Part shown: piece by piece, positions 23,938 to 35,800 of the stretch
Numbering within the stretch: the stretch's first letter is position 1
Layout of the letters: each line of letters opens with the position of its first letter
Assembly (NCBI RefSeq): GCF_029227915.1
Contig: NC_079877.1
Coordinates: forward strand, 682,001 to 746,000
Direction: 5' to 3'
DNA length: 64,000 bases
Source of the DNA: Hydractinia symbiolongicarpus
Taxonomy: Eukaryota > Cnidaria > Hydrozoa > Anthoathecata > Hydractiniidae
Notes under the pieces: model-generated
What the model saw: the letters and a program-made list of their open reading frames with translations, nothing else
Told to the model about the DNA's origin: nothing
The model's database searches: none
Position numbers and translations under genes: made by a program

Positions 23938-24050
23938 TGTTTGGTACATCTTTGTGTTTTTTGTTTATTTATTTTTTACTTTAGTTGGTGTAAATTAGTA
24001 TTTACCATTTACTATGTAAAACCAACTTTAAATAAATGAAATAATAAATA
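23938..24050 (+). other. LINE 3' UTR with hairpin and AT-rich tail
   Basis: After the TAA of ORF2 there is a 113-bp AT-rich tail. AGTTGGT (23983-23989) and ACCAACT (24021-24027) can pair as a 7-bp stem around a 31-nt loop. The end is built from AATAAA/ATAA words (24031-24036, 24043-24048, and 24047-24052 across the junction) rather than a pure poly(A). A 3' hairpin plus short repeats is the kind of signal that CR1/L2-type reverse transcriptases recognise on their template RNA; that function here is inference. The AATAAA words could also act as polyadenylation signals. Confidence 0.75.
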
Positions 24051-24053
24051 AAG
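24051..24053. repeat. Right copy of a possible 3-bp target site duplication (AAG)
   Basis: The satellite resumes here as AAGTTTAATCGCCGGC, in register with the monomer interrupted at 20008. It pairs with AAG at 20006-20008. The base before it (A) differs from the empty site (G), so the shared sequence cannot be longer than three bases. Confidence 0.6.
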
Positions 24054-24449
24054 TTTAATCGCCGGCAAACGAAAACCCGCGATTTCCCGTAAATCCCGTG
24101 CTTGGCCCGTATAGTCGTGTATATACAAAGAAAGTACCCTGTGAGTAAACTCATTTCCAGAACGATTTTTTAAATTATCTTTTCACCACTAAAACGTATG
24201 AGACTTGTAGTTTTCAAAAATGTTTTCATTTTTGATGAGACGCTGAATAAAAGAGGTTTAATCGCCGGCAAACAAAAACCCGCGATTTCCCGTAAATCCC
24301 GAACTTGGCCCGTATAGTCGAAAGTATACAAAAAAGTACCCTGCGAGTAAACTCATTTCCAGAACGATTTTTTAAATTATCTTTTCACCACTAAAACGCA
24401 CGAGACTTGTAGTTTTCAAAAATGTTTTCATTTTTGATGAGACGCTGAA

Positions 24450-27030
24450 TAAAAGAAGTTTAATCGCCGGCAAACGAAAACCCGCGTATTCCTGTAAATC
24501 CCGGACTCGTTCCGTATAGTCAAAAGTATATAAAGAAACTACCCAGGGAGTAAACTCATTTCCCGAACGATTTTTTAAATTATCTTTTGACCACCAAAAC
24601 GCATAAGACTTGTAGTTTTCAGGAATGTTTTCATTTTTGATGAGACGCTTAATGAAAGAAGTTTAATCGCCGGCAAACGAAAACCCGCGATTACCCGTAA
24701 ATCCCGGGCTTGGCCCGTATAGTCGAATGTATACAAAGAAAGTACCCTGTGAGTAAACTCATTTCCCAAACGATTTTTTAAATTATTTTTTCACCACTAA
24801 AACGCATGAGACTTGTAGTTTTCAAAAATGTTTTCATTTTTGATGAGACGCTGAATAAAAGTAGTTTAATCGCCGGCAAACGAAAACCGGAGATTTCCCG
24901 TAAATCCCGTGCTTGGCCCGTATAGTCGAGTATATACAAAGAAAGTACCCTGTGAGTAAACTCATTTCCAGAACGATTTTTTAAATTCTCTTTTCACCAC
25001 TAAAACGTATGAGACTTGTAGTTTTTAAAAATGTTTTCATTTTTGATGAGACGCTGAATAAAAGAAGTTTAATCGCCGGCAAACAAAAACCCGCGATTTC
25101 CCGTAAATCCCGGACTCGGCCCGTATAGTCAAAAGTATACAAAAAAGTACCCTGCGAGTAAACTCATTTCCAGAACGATTTTTTAAATTATCTTTTCACC
25201 ACGAAAACGCACGAGACTTGTAGTTTTCAAAAATTTTTTCATTTTTGATGAGACGCTGAATAAAAGAAGTTTAATCGCCGGCAAACGAAAACCCGCGTAT
25301 TCCTGTAAATCCCGGACTCGTTCCGTATAGTCAAAAGTATACAAAGAAAATACCCAGGGAGTAAACTCATTTCCAGAACGATTTTTTAAATTATCTTTTC
25401 ACCACTTAAACGCATGAGACTTGTAGTTTTCAAAAATGTTTTCATTTTTGATGAGACGCTGAATAAAAGATGTTTAATCACCGGCAAACGAAAAGCCGCG
25501 ATTTCCCGTAAATCCAGGACTCGGCCCGTATAGTCAAATGTATACAAAGAAAGTACCCAGGGAGTAAACTCATTTCCAGAACGATTTTTTAAATTATCTT
25601 TTCACCACTAAAACGCACGAGACTTGTAGTTTTCACAAATGTTTTCATTTTTGATGAGACGCTGAATAAAAGAAGTTTAATCGCCGGCAAACGAAAACCC
25701 GCGAATTCCTGTAAATCCCGGACTCGGTCCGTATATTCAAAAGTATACAAAGTAAGTACCCTGTAAGTAAACTCATTTCCAGAACGATTTTTTAAATTAT
25801 CTTTTCACCACTAAAACGCACGAGACTTGTAGTTTTCAAAAATGTTTTCATTTTTGATGAGACGCTGAATAAAAGATGTTTAATCACCGGCAAACGAAAA
25901 GCCGCGATTTCCCGTAAATCCCGGGCTTGGCCTGGATAGTCGAATGTATACAAAGAAAGTACCCTGTGAGTAAACTCATTTCCCAAACGATTTTTAAATT
26001 ATTTTTTCACCACTAAAACGCATGAGACCTGTAGTTTTCAAAAATGTTTTCATTTTTGATGAGACGCTGAATAAAAGTAGTTTAATCGCCGGCAAACGAA
26101 AACCCGCGATTTCCCGTAAATCCCGTGCTTGGCCCGTATAGTCGAGCATATACAAAGAAAGTACCCCGTGAGTAAACTCATTTCCAGAATGATTTTTTAA
26201 ATTATCTTTTCACCACTAAAACGCATGAGACTTGTAGTTTTCAAAAATGTTTTCATTTTTGATGAGACGCGGAATAAAAGAAGTTTAATCGCCGGCAAAC
26301 GAAAACCCGCGATTTACTGTAAATCCCGGACTCGGCCCGTATAGTCAAAAGTATACAAAGAAAATACCCAGGGAGTAAACTCATTTCCAGAACGATTTTT
26401 CAAATTATCTTTTCACCACTAAAACGCACGAGACTTGTAGTTTTCAAAAATGTTTTCATTTTTGATGAGACGCTGAATAAAAGAAGTTTAATCGCCGGCA
26501 AACGAAAACCCGCGATTTCCCCTAAATCCCGGACTCGGCCCGTATAGTCAAAAGTATATAAAGAAACTACCCAGGTAGTAAACTCATTTCCCGAACGATT
26601 TTTTAAATTATTTTTTGACCACTAAAACCCATGAGACTTGTAGTTTTCAGGAATGTTTTCATTTTTGATGAGACGCTGAATAAAAGTAGTTTAATCGCCG
26701 GCAAACGAAAACCCGCGATTTCCCGTAAATCCCGTGCTTGGCCCGTATATTTGAGCATATACAAAGAAAGTACCCTGTGAGTAAACTCATTTCCAGAACG
26801 ATTTTTTAAATTATCTTTTCACCACTAAAACGCATGAGACTTGTACTTTTCAAAAATATTTTCATTTTTGATGAGACGCGGAATAAAAGATGTTTAATCA
26901 CCGGCAAACGAAAAGCCGCGATTTCCCGTAAATCCCGGACTCGCCCGTATAGTCAAAAGTATATAAAGAAAGTACCCAGGGAGTAAACTCATTTCCAGAA
27001 CGATTTTTTAAATTATCTTTTCACCACTAA
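24450..27030. repeat. Segment paralogous to about 29720-32300 (5270-bp shift, 26 monomers)
   Basis: Private variants recur 5270 bp apart: GGATAGTCGAATG near 25933 and 31203, GAGACCTGTAG near 26026 and 31296, GATTTACTGTAAATC near 26311 and 31581, and TTGTACTTTTCAAAAATATT near 26842 and 32112. Similarity falls away near 27030, where TTTTTAAAAATG replaces TTTTCACAAATG. Confidence 0.82.
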
Positions 27031-27700
27031 AACGTATGAGACTTGTAGTTTTTAAAAATGTTTTCATTTTTGATGAGACGCTGAATAAAAGAAGTTTAAT
27101 CGCCGGCAAACGAAAACCCGCGATTTCCCCTAAATCCCGGACTCGACCCGTATAGTCAAAAGTATATAAAGAAACTACCCAGGGAGTAAACTCATTTCCC
27201 GAACGATTTTTTAAATTATCTTTTGACCACTAAAACGCATGAGACTTGTAGTTTTCAGGAATGTTTTCATTTTTGATGAGACGCTTAATGAAAGAAGTTT
27301 AATCGCCGGCAAACGAAAACCCGCGATTTCCCGTAAATCCCGGGCTTGGCCCGTATAGTGGAATGTATACAAAGAAAGTACCCTGTGAGTAAACTCATTT
27401 TCAGAACGATTTTTTAAATTATTTTTTCACCACTAAAACGCATGAGACTTGTAGTTTTCAAAAATGTTTTTATTTTTGATGAGACGCTGAATAAAAGTAG
27501 TTTAATCGCCGGCAAACGAAAACCCGCGATTTCCCGTAAATCCCGTGCTTGGCCCGTATAGTCAAGCATATACATAGAAAGTACCCTGCGAGTAAACTCA
27601 TTTCCAGAACGATTTTTTAAATTATCTTTTCACCACTAAAACGCATGAGACTTGTAGTTCTCAAAAGTGTTTTCATTTTTGATGAGACGCTGAATAAAAG

Positions 27701-27703
27701 AAG
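27701..27703. other. Unoccupied paralogue of the LINE target site
   Basis: The sequence 27567-27703 matches the LINE left flank at a 7695-bp offset, and 27701 onward matches the right flank (24051 onward) at 3650 bp. Shared private variants include CATATACATAG on the left and TCGTGTATATAC on the right (24116 and 27766). The element is absent here, so this is the pre-insertion allele preserved by satellite duplication. Confidence 0.85.
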
Positions 27704-27849
27704 TTTAATCGCCGGCAAACGAAAACCCGCGATTTCCCGTAAATCCCGTGCTTGGCCCGTATATTCGTGTATATACAAAGAAAGTACCCTGTGAGTAAAC
27801 TCATTTCCAGAACGATTTTTTAAATTATCTTTTCACCACTAAAACGTAT

Positions 27850-30700
27850 GAGACTTGTAGTTTTCAAAAATGTTTTCATTTTTGATGAGACGCTGAATAA
27901 AAGAAGTTTAATCGCCGGCAAACAAAAACCCGCGATTTCCCGTAAATCCCGAACTCGGCCCGTATAGTCAAAAGTATACAAAAAAGTACCCTGCGAGTAA
28001 ACTCATTTCCAGAACGATTTTTTAATTTATCTTTTCACCACTTAAACGTATGAGACTTGTAGTTTTAAAAAATGTTTTCATTTTTGATGAGACGCTGAAT
28101 AAAAGAAGTTTAATCGCCGGCAAACAAAAACCCGCGATTTCCCGTAAATCCCGAACTCGGCCCGTATAGTCAAAAGTATACAAAAAAGTACCCTGCGAGT
28201 AAACTCATTTCCAGAACGTTTTTTTAAGTTATCTTTTCACCACTAAAACGCACGAGACTTGTAGTTTTCAAAAATGTTTTCATTTTTGATGAGACGCTGA
28301 ATAAAAGAAGTTTAATCGCCAGCAAACGAAAACCCGCGTATTCCTGTAAATCCCGGACTCGTTCCGTATAGTCAAAAGTATATAAAGAAACTACCCAGGG
28401 AGTAAACTCATTTCCCGAACGATTTTTTAAATTATCTTTTGACCACCAAAACGCATGAGACTTGTAGTTTTCAGGAATGTTTTCATTTTTGATGAGACGC
28501 TTAATGAAAGAGGTTTAATCGCCGGCAAACGAAAACCCGCGATTTCCCGTTAATCCCGGGCTTGGCCCGTATAGTCGAATGTATACAAAGAAAGTACCCT
28601 GTGAGTAAACTCATTTCCCAAACGATTTTTTAAATTATTTTTTCACCACTAAAACGCATGAGACTTGTAGTTTTCAAAAATGTTTTCATTTTTGATGAGA
28701 CGCTGAATAAAAGTAGTTTAATCGCCGGCAAACGAAAACCGGAGATTTCCCGTAAATCCCGTGCTTGGCCCGTATAGTCGAGTATATACAAAGAAAGTAC
28801 CCTGTGAGTAAACTCATTTCCAGAACGATTTTTTAAATTATCTTTTCACCACTAAAACGTATGAGACTTGTAGTTTTCAAAAATGTTTTCATTTTTGATG
28901 AGACGCTGAATAAAAGAAGTTTAATCGCCGGCAAACAAAAACCCGCGATTTCCCGTAAATCCCGGACTCGGCCCGTATAGTCAAAAGTATACAAAAAAGT
29001 ACCCTGCGAGTAAACTCATTTCCAGAACGATTTTTTAAATTATCTTTTCACCACGAAAACGCACGAGACTTGTAGTTTTCAAAAATGTTTTCATTTTTGA
29101 TGAGACGCTGAATAAAAGAAGTTTAATCGCCGGCAAACGAAAACCCGCGTATTCCTGTAAATCCCGGACTCGTTCCGTATAGTCAAAAGTATACAAAGAA
29201 AATACCCAGGGAGTAAACTCATTTCCAGAACGATTTTTTAAATTATCTTTTCACCACTTAAACGCATGAGACTTGTAGTTTTCAAAAATGTTTTCATTTT
29301 TGATGAGACGCTGAATAAAAGAAGTTTAATCGCCGGCAAACAAAAACCCGCGATTTCCCGTAAATCCCGAACTCGGCCCGTATAGTCAAAAGTATACAAA
29401 AAAGTACCCTGCGAGTAAACTCATTTCCAGAACGATTTTTTAATTTATCTTTTCACCACTTAAACGTATGAGACTTGTAGTTTTAAAAAATGTTTTCATT
29501 TTTGATGAGACGCTGAATAAAAGAAGTTTAATCGCCGGCAAACAAAAACCCGCGATTTCCCGTAAATCCCGAACTCGGCCCGTATAGTCAAAAGTATACA
29601 AAAAAGTACCCTGCGAGTAAACTCATTTCCAGAACGTTTTTTTAAGTTATCTTTTCACCACTAAAACGCACGAGACTTGTAGTTTTCAAAAATGTTTTCA
29701 TTTTTGATGAGACGCTGAATAAAAGAAGTTTAATCGCCAGCAAACGAAAACCCGCGTATTCCTGTAAATCCCGGACTCGTTCCGTATAGTCAAAAGTATA
29801 TAAAGAAACTACCCAGGGAGTAAACTCATTTCCCGAACGATTTTTTAAATTATCTTTTGACCACCAAAACGCATGAGACTTGTAGTTTTCAGGAATGTTT
29901 TCATTTTTGATGAGACGCTTAATGAAAGAGGTTTAATCGCCGGCAAACGAAAACCCGCGATTTCCCGTTAATCCCGGGCTTGGCCCGTATAGTCGAATGT
30001 ATACAAAGAAAGTACCCTGTGAGTAAACTCATTTCCCAAACGATTTTTTAAATTATTTTTTCACCACTAAAACGCATGAGACTTGTAGTTTTCAAAAATG
30101 TTTTCATTTTTGATGAGACGCTGAATAAAAGTAGTTTAATCGCCGGCAAACGAAAACCGGAGATTTCCCGTAAATCCCGTGCTTGGCCCGTATAGTCGAG
30201 TATATACAAAGAAAGTACCCTGTGAGTAAACTCATTTCCAGAACGATTTTTTAAATTATCTTTTCACCACTAAAACGTATGAGACTTGTAGTTTTCAAAA
30301 ATGTTTTCATTTTTGATGAGACGCTGAATAAAAGAAGTTTAATCGCCGGCAAACAAAAACCCGCGATTTCCCGTAAATCCCGGACTCGGCCCGTATAGTC
30401 AAAAGTATACAAAAAAGTACCCTGCGAGTAAACTCATTTCCAGAACGATTTTTTAAATTATCTTTTCACCACGAAAACGCACGAGACTTGTAGTTTTCAA
30501 AAATGTTTTCATTTTTGATGAGACGCTGAATAAAAGAAGTTTAATCGCCGGCAAACGAAAACCCGCGTATTCCTGTAAATCCCGGACTCGTACCGTATAG
30601 TCAAAAGTATACAAAGAAAATACCCAGGGAGTAAACTCATTTCCAGAACGATTTTTTAAATTATCTTTTCACCACTTAAACGCATGAGACTTGTAGTTTT
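27850..30700. repeat. Tandem duplication of 7 monomers, 1418 bp, two units
   Basis: Units lie at about 27850-29267 and 29268-30700. Private variants recur at 1418 bp: GTAGTTTTAAAAAATG near 28059 and 29477, GAACGTTTTTTTAAG near 28215 and 29633, TCCCGTTAATCCCGGG near 28545 and 29963, and ATCGCCAGCAAACG near 28315 and 29733. The second unit ends where GATGTTTAATCACCGG begins near 30739. Confidence 0.88.
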
Positions 30701-32879
30701 CAAAAATGTTTTCATTTTTGATGAGACGCTGAATAAAAGATGTTTAATCACCGGCAAACGAAAAGCCGCGATTTCCCGTAAATCCCGGACTCGGCCCGTA
30801 TAGTCAAATGTATACAAAGAAAGTACCCAGGGAGTAAACTCATTTCCAGAACGATTTTTTAAATTATCTTTTCACCACTAAAACGCACGAGACTTGTAGT
30901 TTTCACAAATGTTTTCATTTTTGATGAGACGCTGAATAAAAGAAGTTTAATCGCCGGCAAACGAAAACCCGCGAATTCCTGTAAATCCCGGACTCGGTCC
31001 GTATATTCAAAAGTATACAAAGAAAGTACCCTGTAAGTAAACTCATTTCCAGAACGATTTTTTAAATTATCTTTTCACCACTAAAACGCACGAGACTTGT
31101 AGTTTTCAAAAATGTTTTCATTTTTGATGAGACGCTGAATAAAAGATGTTTAATCACCGGCAAACGAAAAGCCGCGATTTCCCGTAAATCCCGGGCTTGG
31201 CCCGGATAGTCGAATGTATACAAAGAAAGTACCCTGTGAGTAAACTCATTTCCCAAACGATTTTTAAATTATTTTTTCACCACTAAAACGCATGAGACCT
31301 GTAGTTTTCAAAAATGTTTTCATTTTTGATGAGACGCTGAATATAAGTAGTTTAATCGCCGGCAAACGAAAACCCGCGATTTCCCGTAAATCCCGTGCTT
31401 GGCCCGTATAGTCGAGCATATACAAAGAAAGTACCCCGTGAGTAAACTCATTTCCAGAATGATTTTTTAAATTATCTTTTCACCACTAAAACGCATGAGA
31501 CTTGTAGTTTTCAAAAATGTTTTCATTTTTGATGAGACGCGGAATAAAAGAAGTTTAATCGCCGGCAAACGAAAACCCGCGATTTACTGTAAATCCCGGG
31601 CTCGGCCCGTATAGTCAAAAGTATACAAAGAAAATACCCAGGGAGTAAACTCATTTCCAGAACGATTTTTCAAATTATCTTTTCACCACTAAAACGCACG
31701 AGACTTGTAGTTTTCAAAAATGTTTTCATTTTTGATGAGACGCTGAATAAAAGAAGTTTAATCGCCGGCAAACGAAAACCCGCGATTTCCCCTAAATCCC
31801 GGACTCGGCCCGTATAGTCAAAAGTATATAAAGAAACTACCCAGGTAGTAAACTCATTTCCCGAACGATTTTTTAAATTATTTTTTGACCACTAAAACCC
31901 ATGAGACTTGTAGTTTTCAGGAATGTTTTCATTTTTGATGAGACGCTGAATAAAAGTAGTTTAATCGCCGGCAAACGAAAACCCGCGATTTCCCGTAAAT
32001 CCCGTGCTTGGCCCGTATAGTCGAGCATATACAAAGAAAGTACCCTGTGAGTAAACTCATTTCCAGAACGATTTTTTAAATTATCTTTTCACCACTAAAA
32101 CGCATGAGACTTGTACTTTTCAAAAATATTTTTATTTTTGATGAGACGCGGAATAAAAGATGTTTATTCACCGGCAAACGAAAAGCCGCGATTTCCCGTA
32201 AATCCCGGACTCGGCCCGTATAGTCAAAAGTATATAAAGAAAGTACCAAGGGAGTAAACTCATTTCCAGAACGATTTTTTAAATTATCTTTTCACCACTA
32301 AAACGCACGAGACTTGTAGTTTTCACAAATGTTTTCATTTTTGATGAGACGCTGAATAAAAGAAGATTAATCGCCGGCACACGAAAACCCGCGAATTCCT
32401 GAAAATCCCGGACTCGGTCCGTATATTCAAAAGTATACAAAGAAAATACCCTGTAAGTAAACTCATTTCCAGAACGATTTTTTAAATTATCTTTTCACCA
32501 CTAAAACGCACGAGACTTGTCGTTTTTAAAAATGTTTTCATTTTTGATGAGACGCTGAATAAAAGATGTTTAATCGCCGGCAAACGAAAACCCCCGATTT
32601 CCCGTAAATCCTGTGCTTGGCCCGTATAGTCGAGTATATACAAAGAAAGTACCCTGTGAGTAAACTCATTTCCAGAACGATTTTTTAAATTATCTTTTAA
32701 CCACTAAAACGTAAGAGACTTGTAGTTTTCAAAAATGTTTTCATTTTTGATGAGACGCTGAATAAAAGAAGTTTAATCGCCGGCAAACGAAAACCCGCGA
32801 TTTCCCCTAAATCCCGGACTCGGCTCGTATAGTCAAAAGTATATAAAGAAACTACCCAGGGAGTAAACTCATTTCCCGA

Positions 32880-35800
32880 ACGATTTTTTAAATTATCTTT
32901 TGACCACCAAAACGCATGAGACTTGTAGTTTTCAGGAATGTTTTCATTTTTGATGAGACGCTTAATGAAAGAAGTTTAATCGCCGGCAAACGAAAACCCG
33001 CGATTTCCCGTAAATCCCGGGCTTGGCCCGTATAGTCGAATGTATACAAAGAAAGTACCCTGTGAGTAAACTCATTTCCCAAACGATTTTTTAAATTATT
33101 TTTTCACCACTAAAACGCATGAGACTTGTAGTTTTCCAAATTGTTTTCATTTTTGATGAGACGCTGAATAAAAGTAGTTTAATCGCCGGCAAACGAAAAC
33201 CGGAGATTTCCCGTAAATCCCGTGCTTGGCCCGTATAGTCGAGTATATACAAAGAAAGTACCCTGTGAGTAAACTCATTTCCAGAACGATTTTTTAAATT
33301 ATCTTTTCACCACTAAAACGTATGAGACTTGTAGTTTTCAAAAATGTTTTCATTTTTGATGAGACGCTGAATAAAAGAAGTTTAATCGCCGGCAAACAAA
33401 AACCCGCGATTTCCCGTAAATCCCGGACTCGGCCCGTATAGTCAAAAGTATACAAAAAAGTACCCTGCGAGTAAACTCATTTCCAGAACGATTTTTTAAA
33501 TTATCTATTCACCACGAAAACGCACGAGACTTGTAGTTTTCAAAAATGTTTTCATTTTTGATGAGACGCTGAATAAAAGAAGTTTAATCGCCGGCAAACG
33601 AAAACCCGCGTATTCCTGTAAATCCCGGACTCGTTCCGTATAGTCAAAAGTATACAAAGAAAATACCCTGTGAGTAAACTCATTTCCAGAACGATTTTTT
33701 AAATTATCTTTTCACCACTAAAACGTATGAGACTTGTAGTTTTCAAAAATGTTTTCATTTTTGATGAGACGCTGAATAAAAGAAGTTTAATCGCCGGCAA
33801 ACAAAAACCCGCGATTTCCCGTAAATCCCGGACTCGGCCCGTATAGTCAAAAGTATACAAAAAAGTACCCTGCGAGTAAACTCATTTCCAGAACGATTTT
33901 TTAAATTATCTTTTCACTACTTAAACGCATGAGACTTGTAGTTTTCAAAAATGTTTTCATTTTTGATGAGACGCTGAATAAAAGATGTTTAATCACCGGC
34001 AAACGAAAAGCCGCGATTTCCCGTAAATCCCGGACTCGGCCCGTATAGTCAAATGTATACAAAGAAAGTACCCAGGGAGTAAACTCATTTCCAGAACGAT
34101 TTTTTAAATTATCTTTTCACCACTAAAACGCACGAGACTTGTAGTTTTCACAAATGTTTTCATTTTTGATGAGACGCTGAATAAAAGAAGTTTAATCGCC
34201 GGCAAACGAAAACCCGCGAATTCCTGTAAATCCCGGACTCGGTCCGTATATTCAAAAGTATACAAAGAAAGTACCCTGTAAGTAAACTCATTTCCAGAAC
34301 GATTTTTTAAATTATCTTTTCACCACTAAAACGCACGAGACTTGTAGTTTTCAAAAATGTTTTCATTTTTGATGAGACGCCGAATAAAAGATGTTTAATC
34401 ACCGGCAAACGAAAAGCCGCGATTTCCCGTAGATCCCGGGCTTGGCCCGGATAGTCGAATGTATACAAAGAAAGTACCCTGTGAGTAAACTCATTTCCCA
34501 AACGATTTTTAAATTATTTTTTCACCACTAAAACGCATGAGACCTGTAGTTTTCAAAAATGTTTTCATTTTTGATGAGACGCTGAATAAAAGTAGTTTAA
34601 TCGCCGGCAAACGAAAACCCGCGATTTCCCGTAAATCCCGTGCTTGGCCCGTATAGTCGAGCATATACAAAGAAAGTACCCCGTGAGTAAACTCATTTCC
34701 AGAATGATTTTTTAAATTATCTTTTCACCACTAAAACGCATGAGACTTGTAGTTTTCAAAAATGTTTTCATTTTTGATGAGACGCGGAATAAAAGAAGTT
34801 TAATCGCCGGCAAACGAAAACCCGCGATTTACTGTAAATCCCGGACTCGGCCCGTATAGTCAAAAGTATACAAAGAAAATACCCAGGGAGTAAACTCATT
34901 TCCAGAACGATTTTTAAATTATCTTTTCACCACTAAAACGCACGAGACTTGTAGTTTTCAAAAATGTTTTCATTTTTGATGAGACGCTGAATAAAAGAAG
35001 TTTAATCGCCGGCAAACGAAAACCCGCGATTTCCCCTAAATCCCGGGCTTGGCCCGTATAGTCGAATGTATCCAAAGAAAGTACCCTGTGAGTAAACTCA
35101 TTTCCCAAACGATTTTTTAAATTATTTTTTCACCACTAAAACGCATAAGACTTGTAGTTTTCCAAATTGTTTTCATTTTTGATGAGACGCTGAATAAAAG
35201 TAGTTTAATCGCCGGCAAACGAAAACCGGAGATTTCCCGTAAATCCCGTGCTTGGCCCGTATAGTCGAGTATATACAAAGAAAGTACCCTGTGAGTAAAC
35301 TCATTTCCAGAACGATTTTTTAAATTATCTTTTCACCACTAAAACGTATGAGACTTGTAGTTTTCAAAAATGTTTTCATTTTTGATGAGACGCTGAATAA
35401 AAGAAGTTTAAGCGCCGGCAAACAAAAACCCGCGATTTCCCGTAAATCCCGGACTCGGTCCGTATAGTCAAAAGTATACAAAAAAGTACCCTGCGAGTAA
35501 ACTCATTTCCAGAACGATTTTTTAAATTATCTTTTCACCACGAAAACGCACGAGACTTGTAGTTTTCAAAAATGTTTTCATTTTTGATGAGACGCTGAAT
35601 AAAAGAAGTTAAATCGCCGGCAAACGAAAACCCGCGTATTCCTGTAAATCCCGGACTCGTTCCGTATAGTCAAAAGTATACAAAGAAAATACCCAGGGAG
35701 TAAACTCATTTCCAGAACGATTTTTTAAATTATCTTTTGACCACCAAAACGCATGAGACTTGTAGTTTTCAGGAATGTTTTCATTTTTGATGAGACGCTT

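Larger units (their letters stand above)
20009..24050 (+). mobile_element. CR1/L2-like non-LTR retrotransposon inserted in the satellite
   Basis: This 4042-bp AT-rich insert breaks one satellite monomer. It has no terminal repeats. It carries ORF1 (20023-20994) with an SGNH esterase-like domain and ORF2 (21064-23937) with an APE-type endonuclease and reverse transcriptase, then a ~113-bp 3' UTR ending in an ATAAATA-type tail. An esterase domain in ORF1, short 3' repeats instead of poly(A), and little or no target duplication are typical of the CR1/L2 group; the exact clade is not settled from sequence reading alone. The leader before ORF1 is only 14 bp, so the copy is probably 5'-truncated, although both ORFs are open. 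It reads in the same direction as the satellite strand given. It is the only non-satellite DNA in the window. Confidence 0.97.

Noticed and set aside
20009-24050. LTR retrotransposon or retrovirus-like element
   Set aside because: There are no long terminal repeats, no gag, protease or integrase motifs. ORF2 begins with an APE-type endonuclease, which identifies a non-LTR element.
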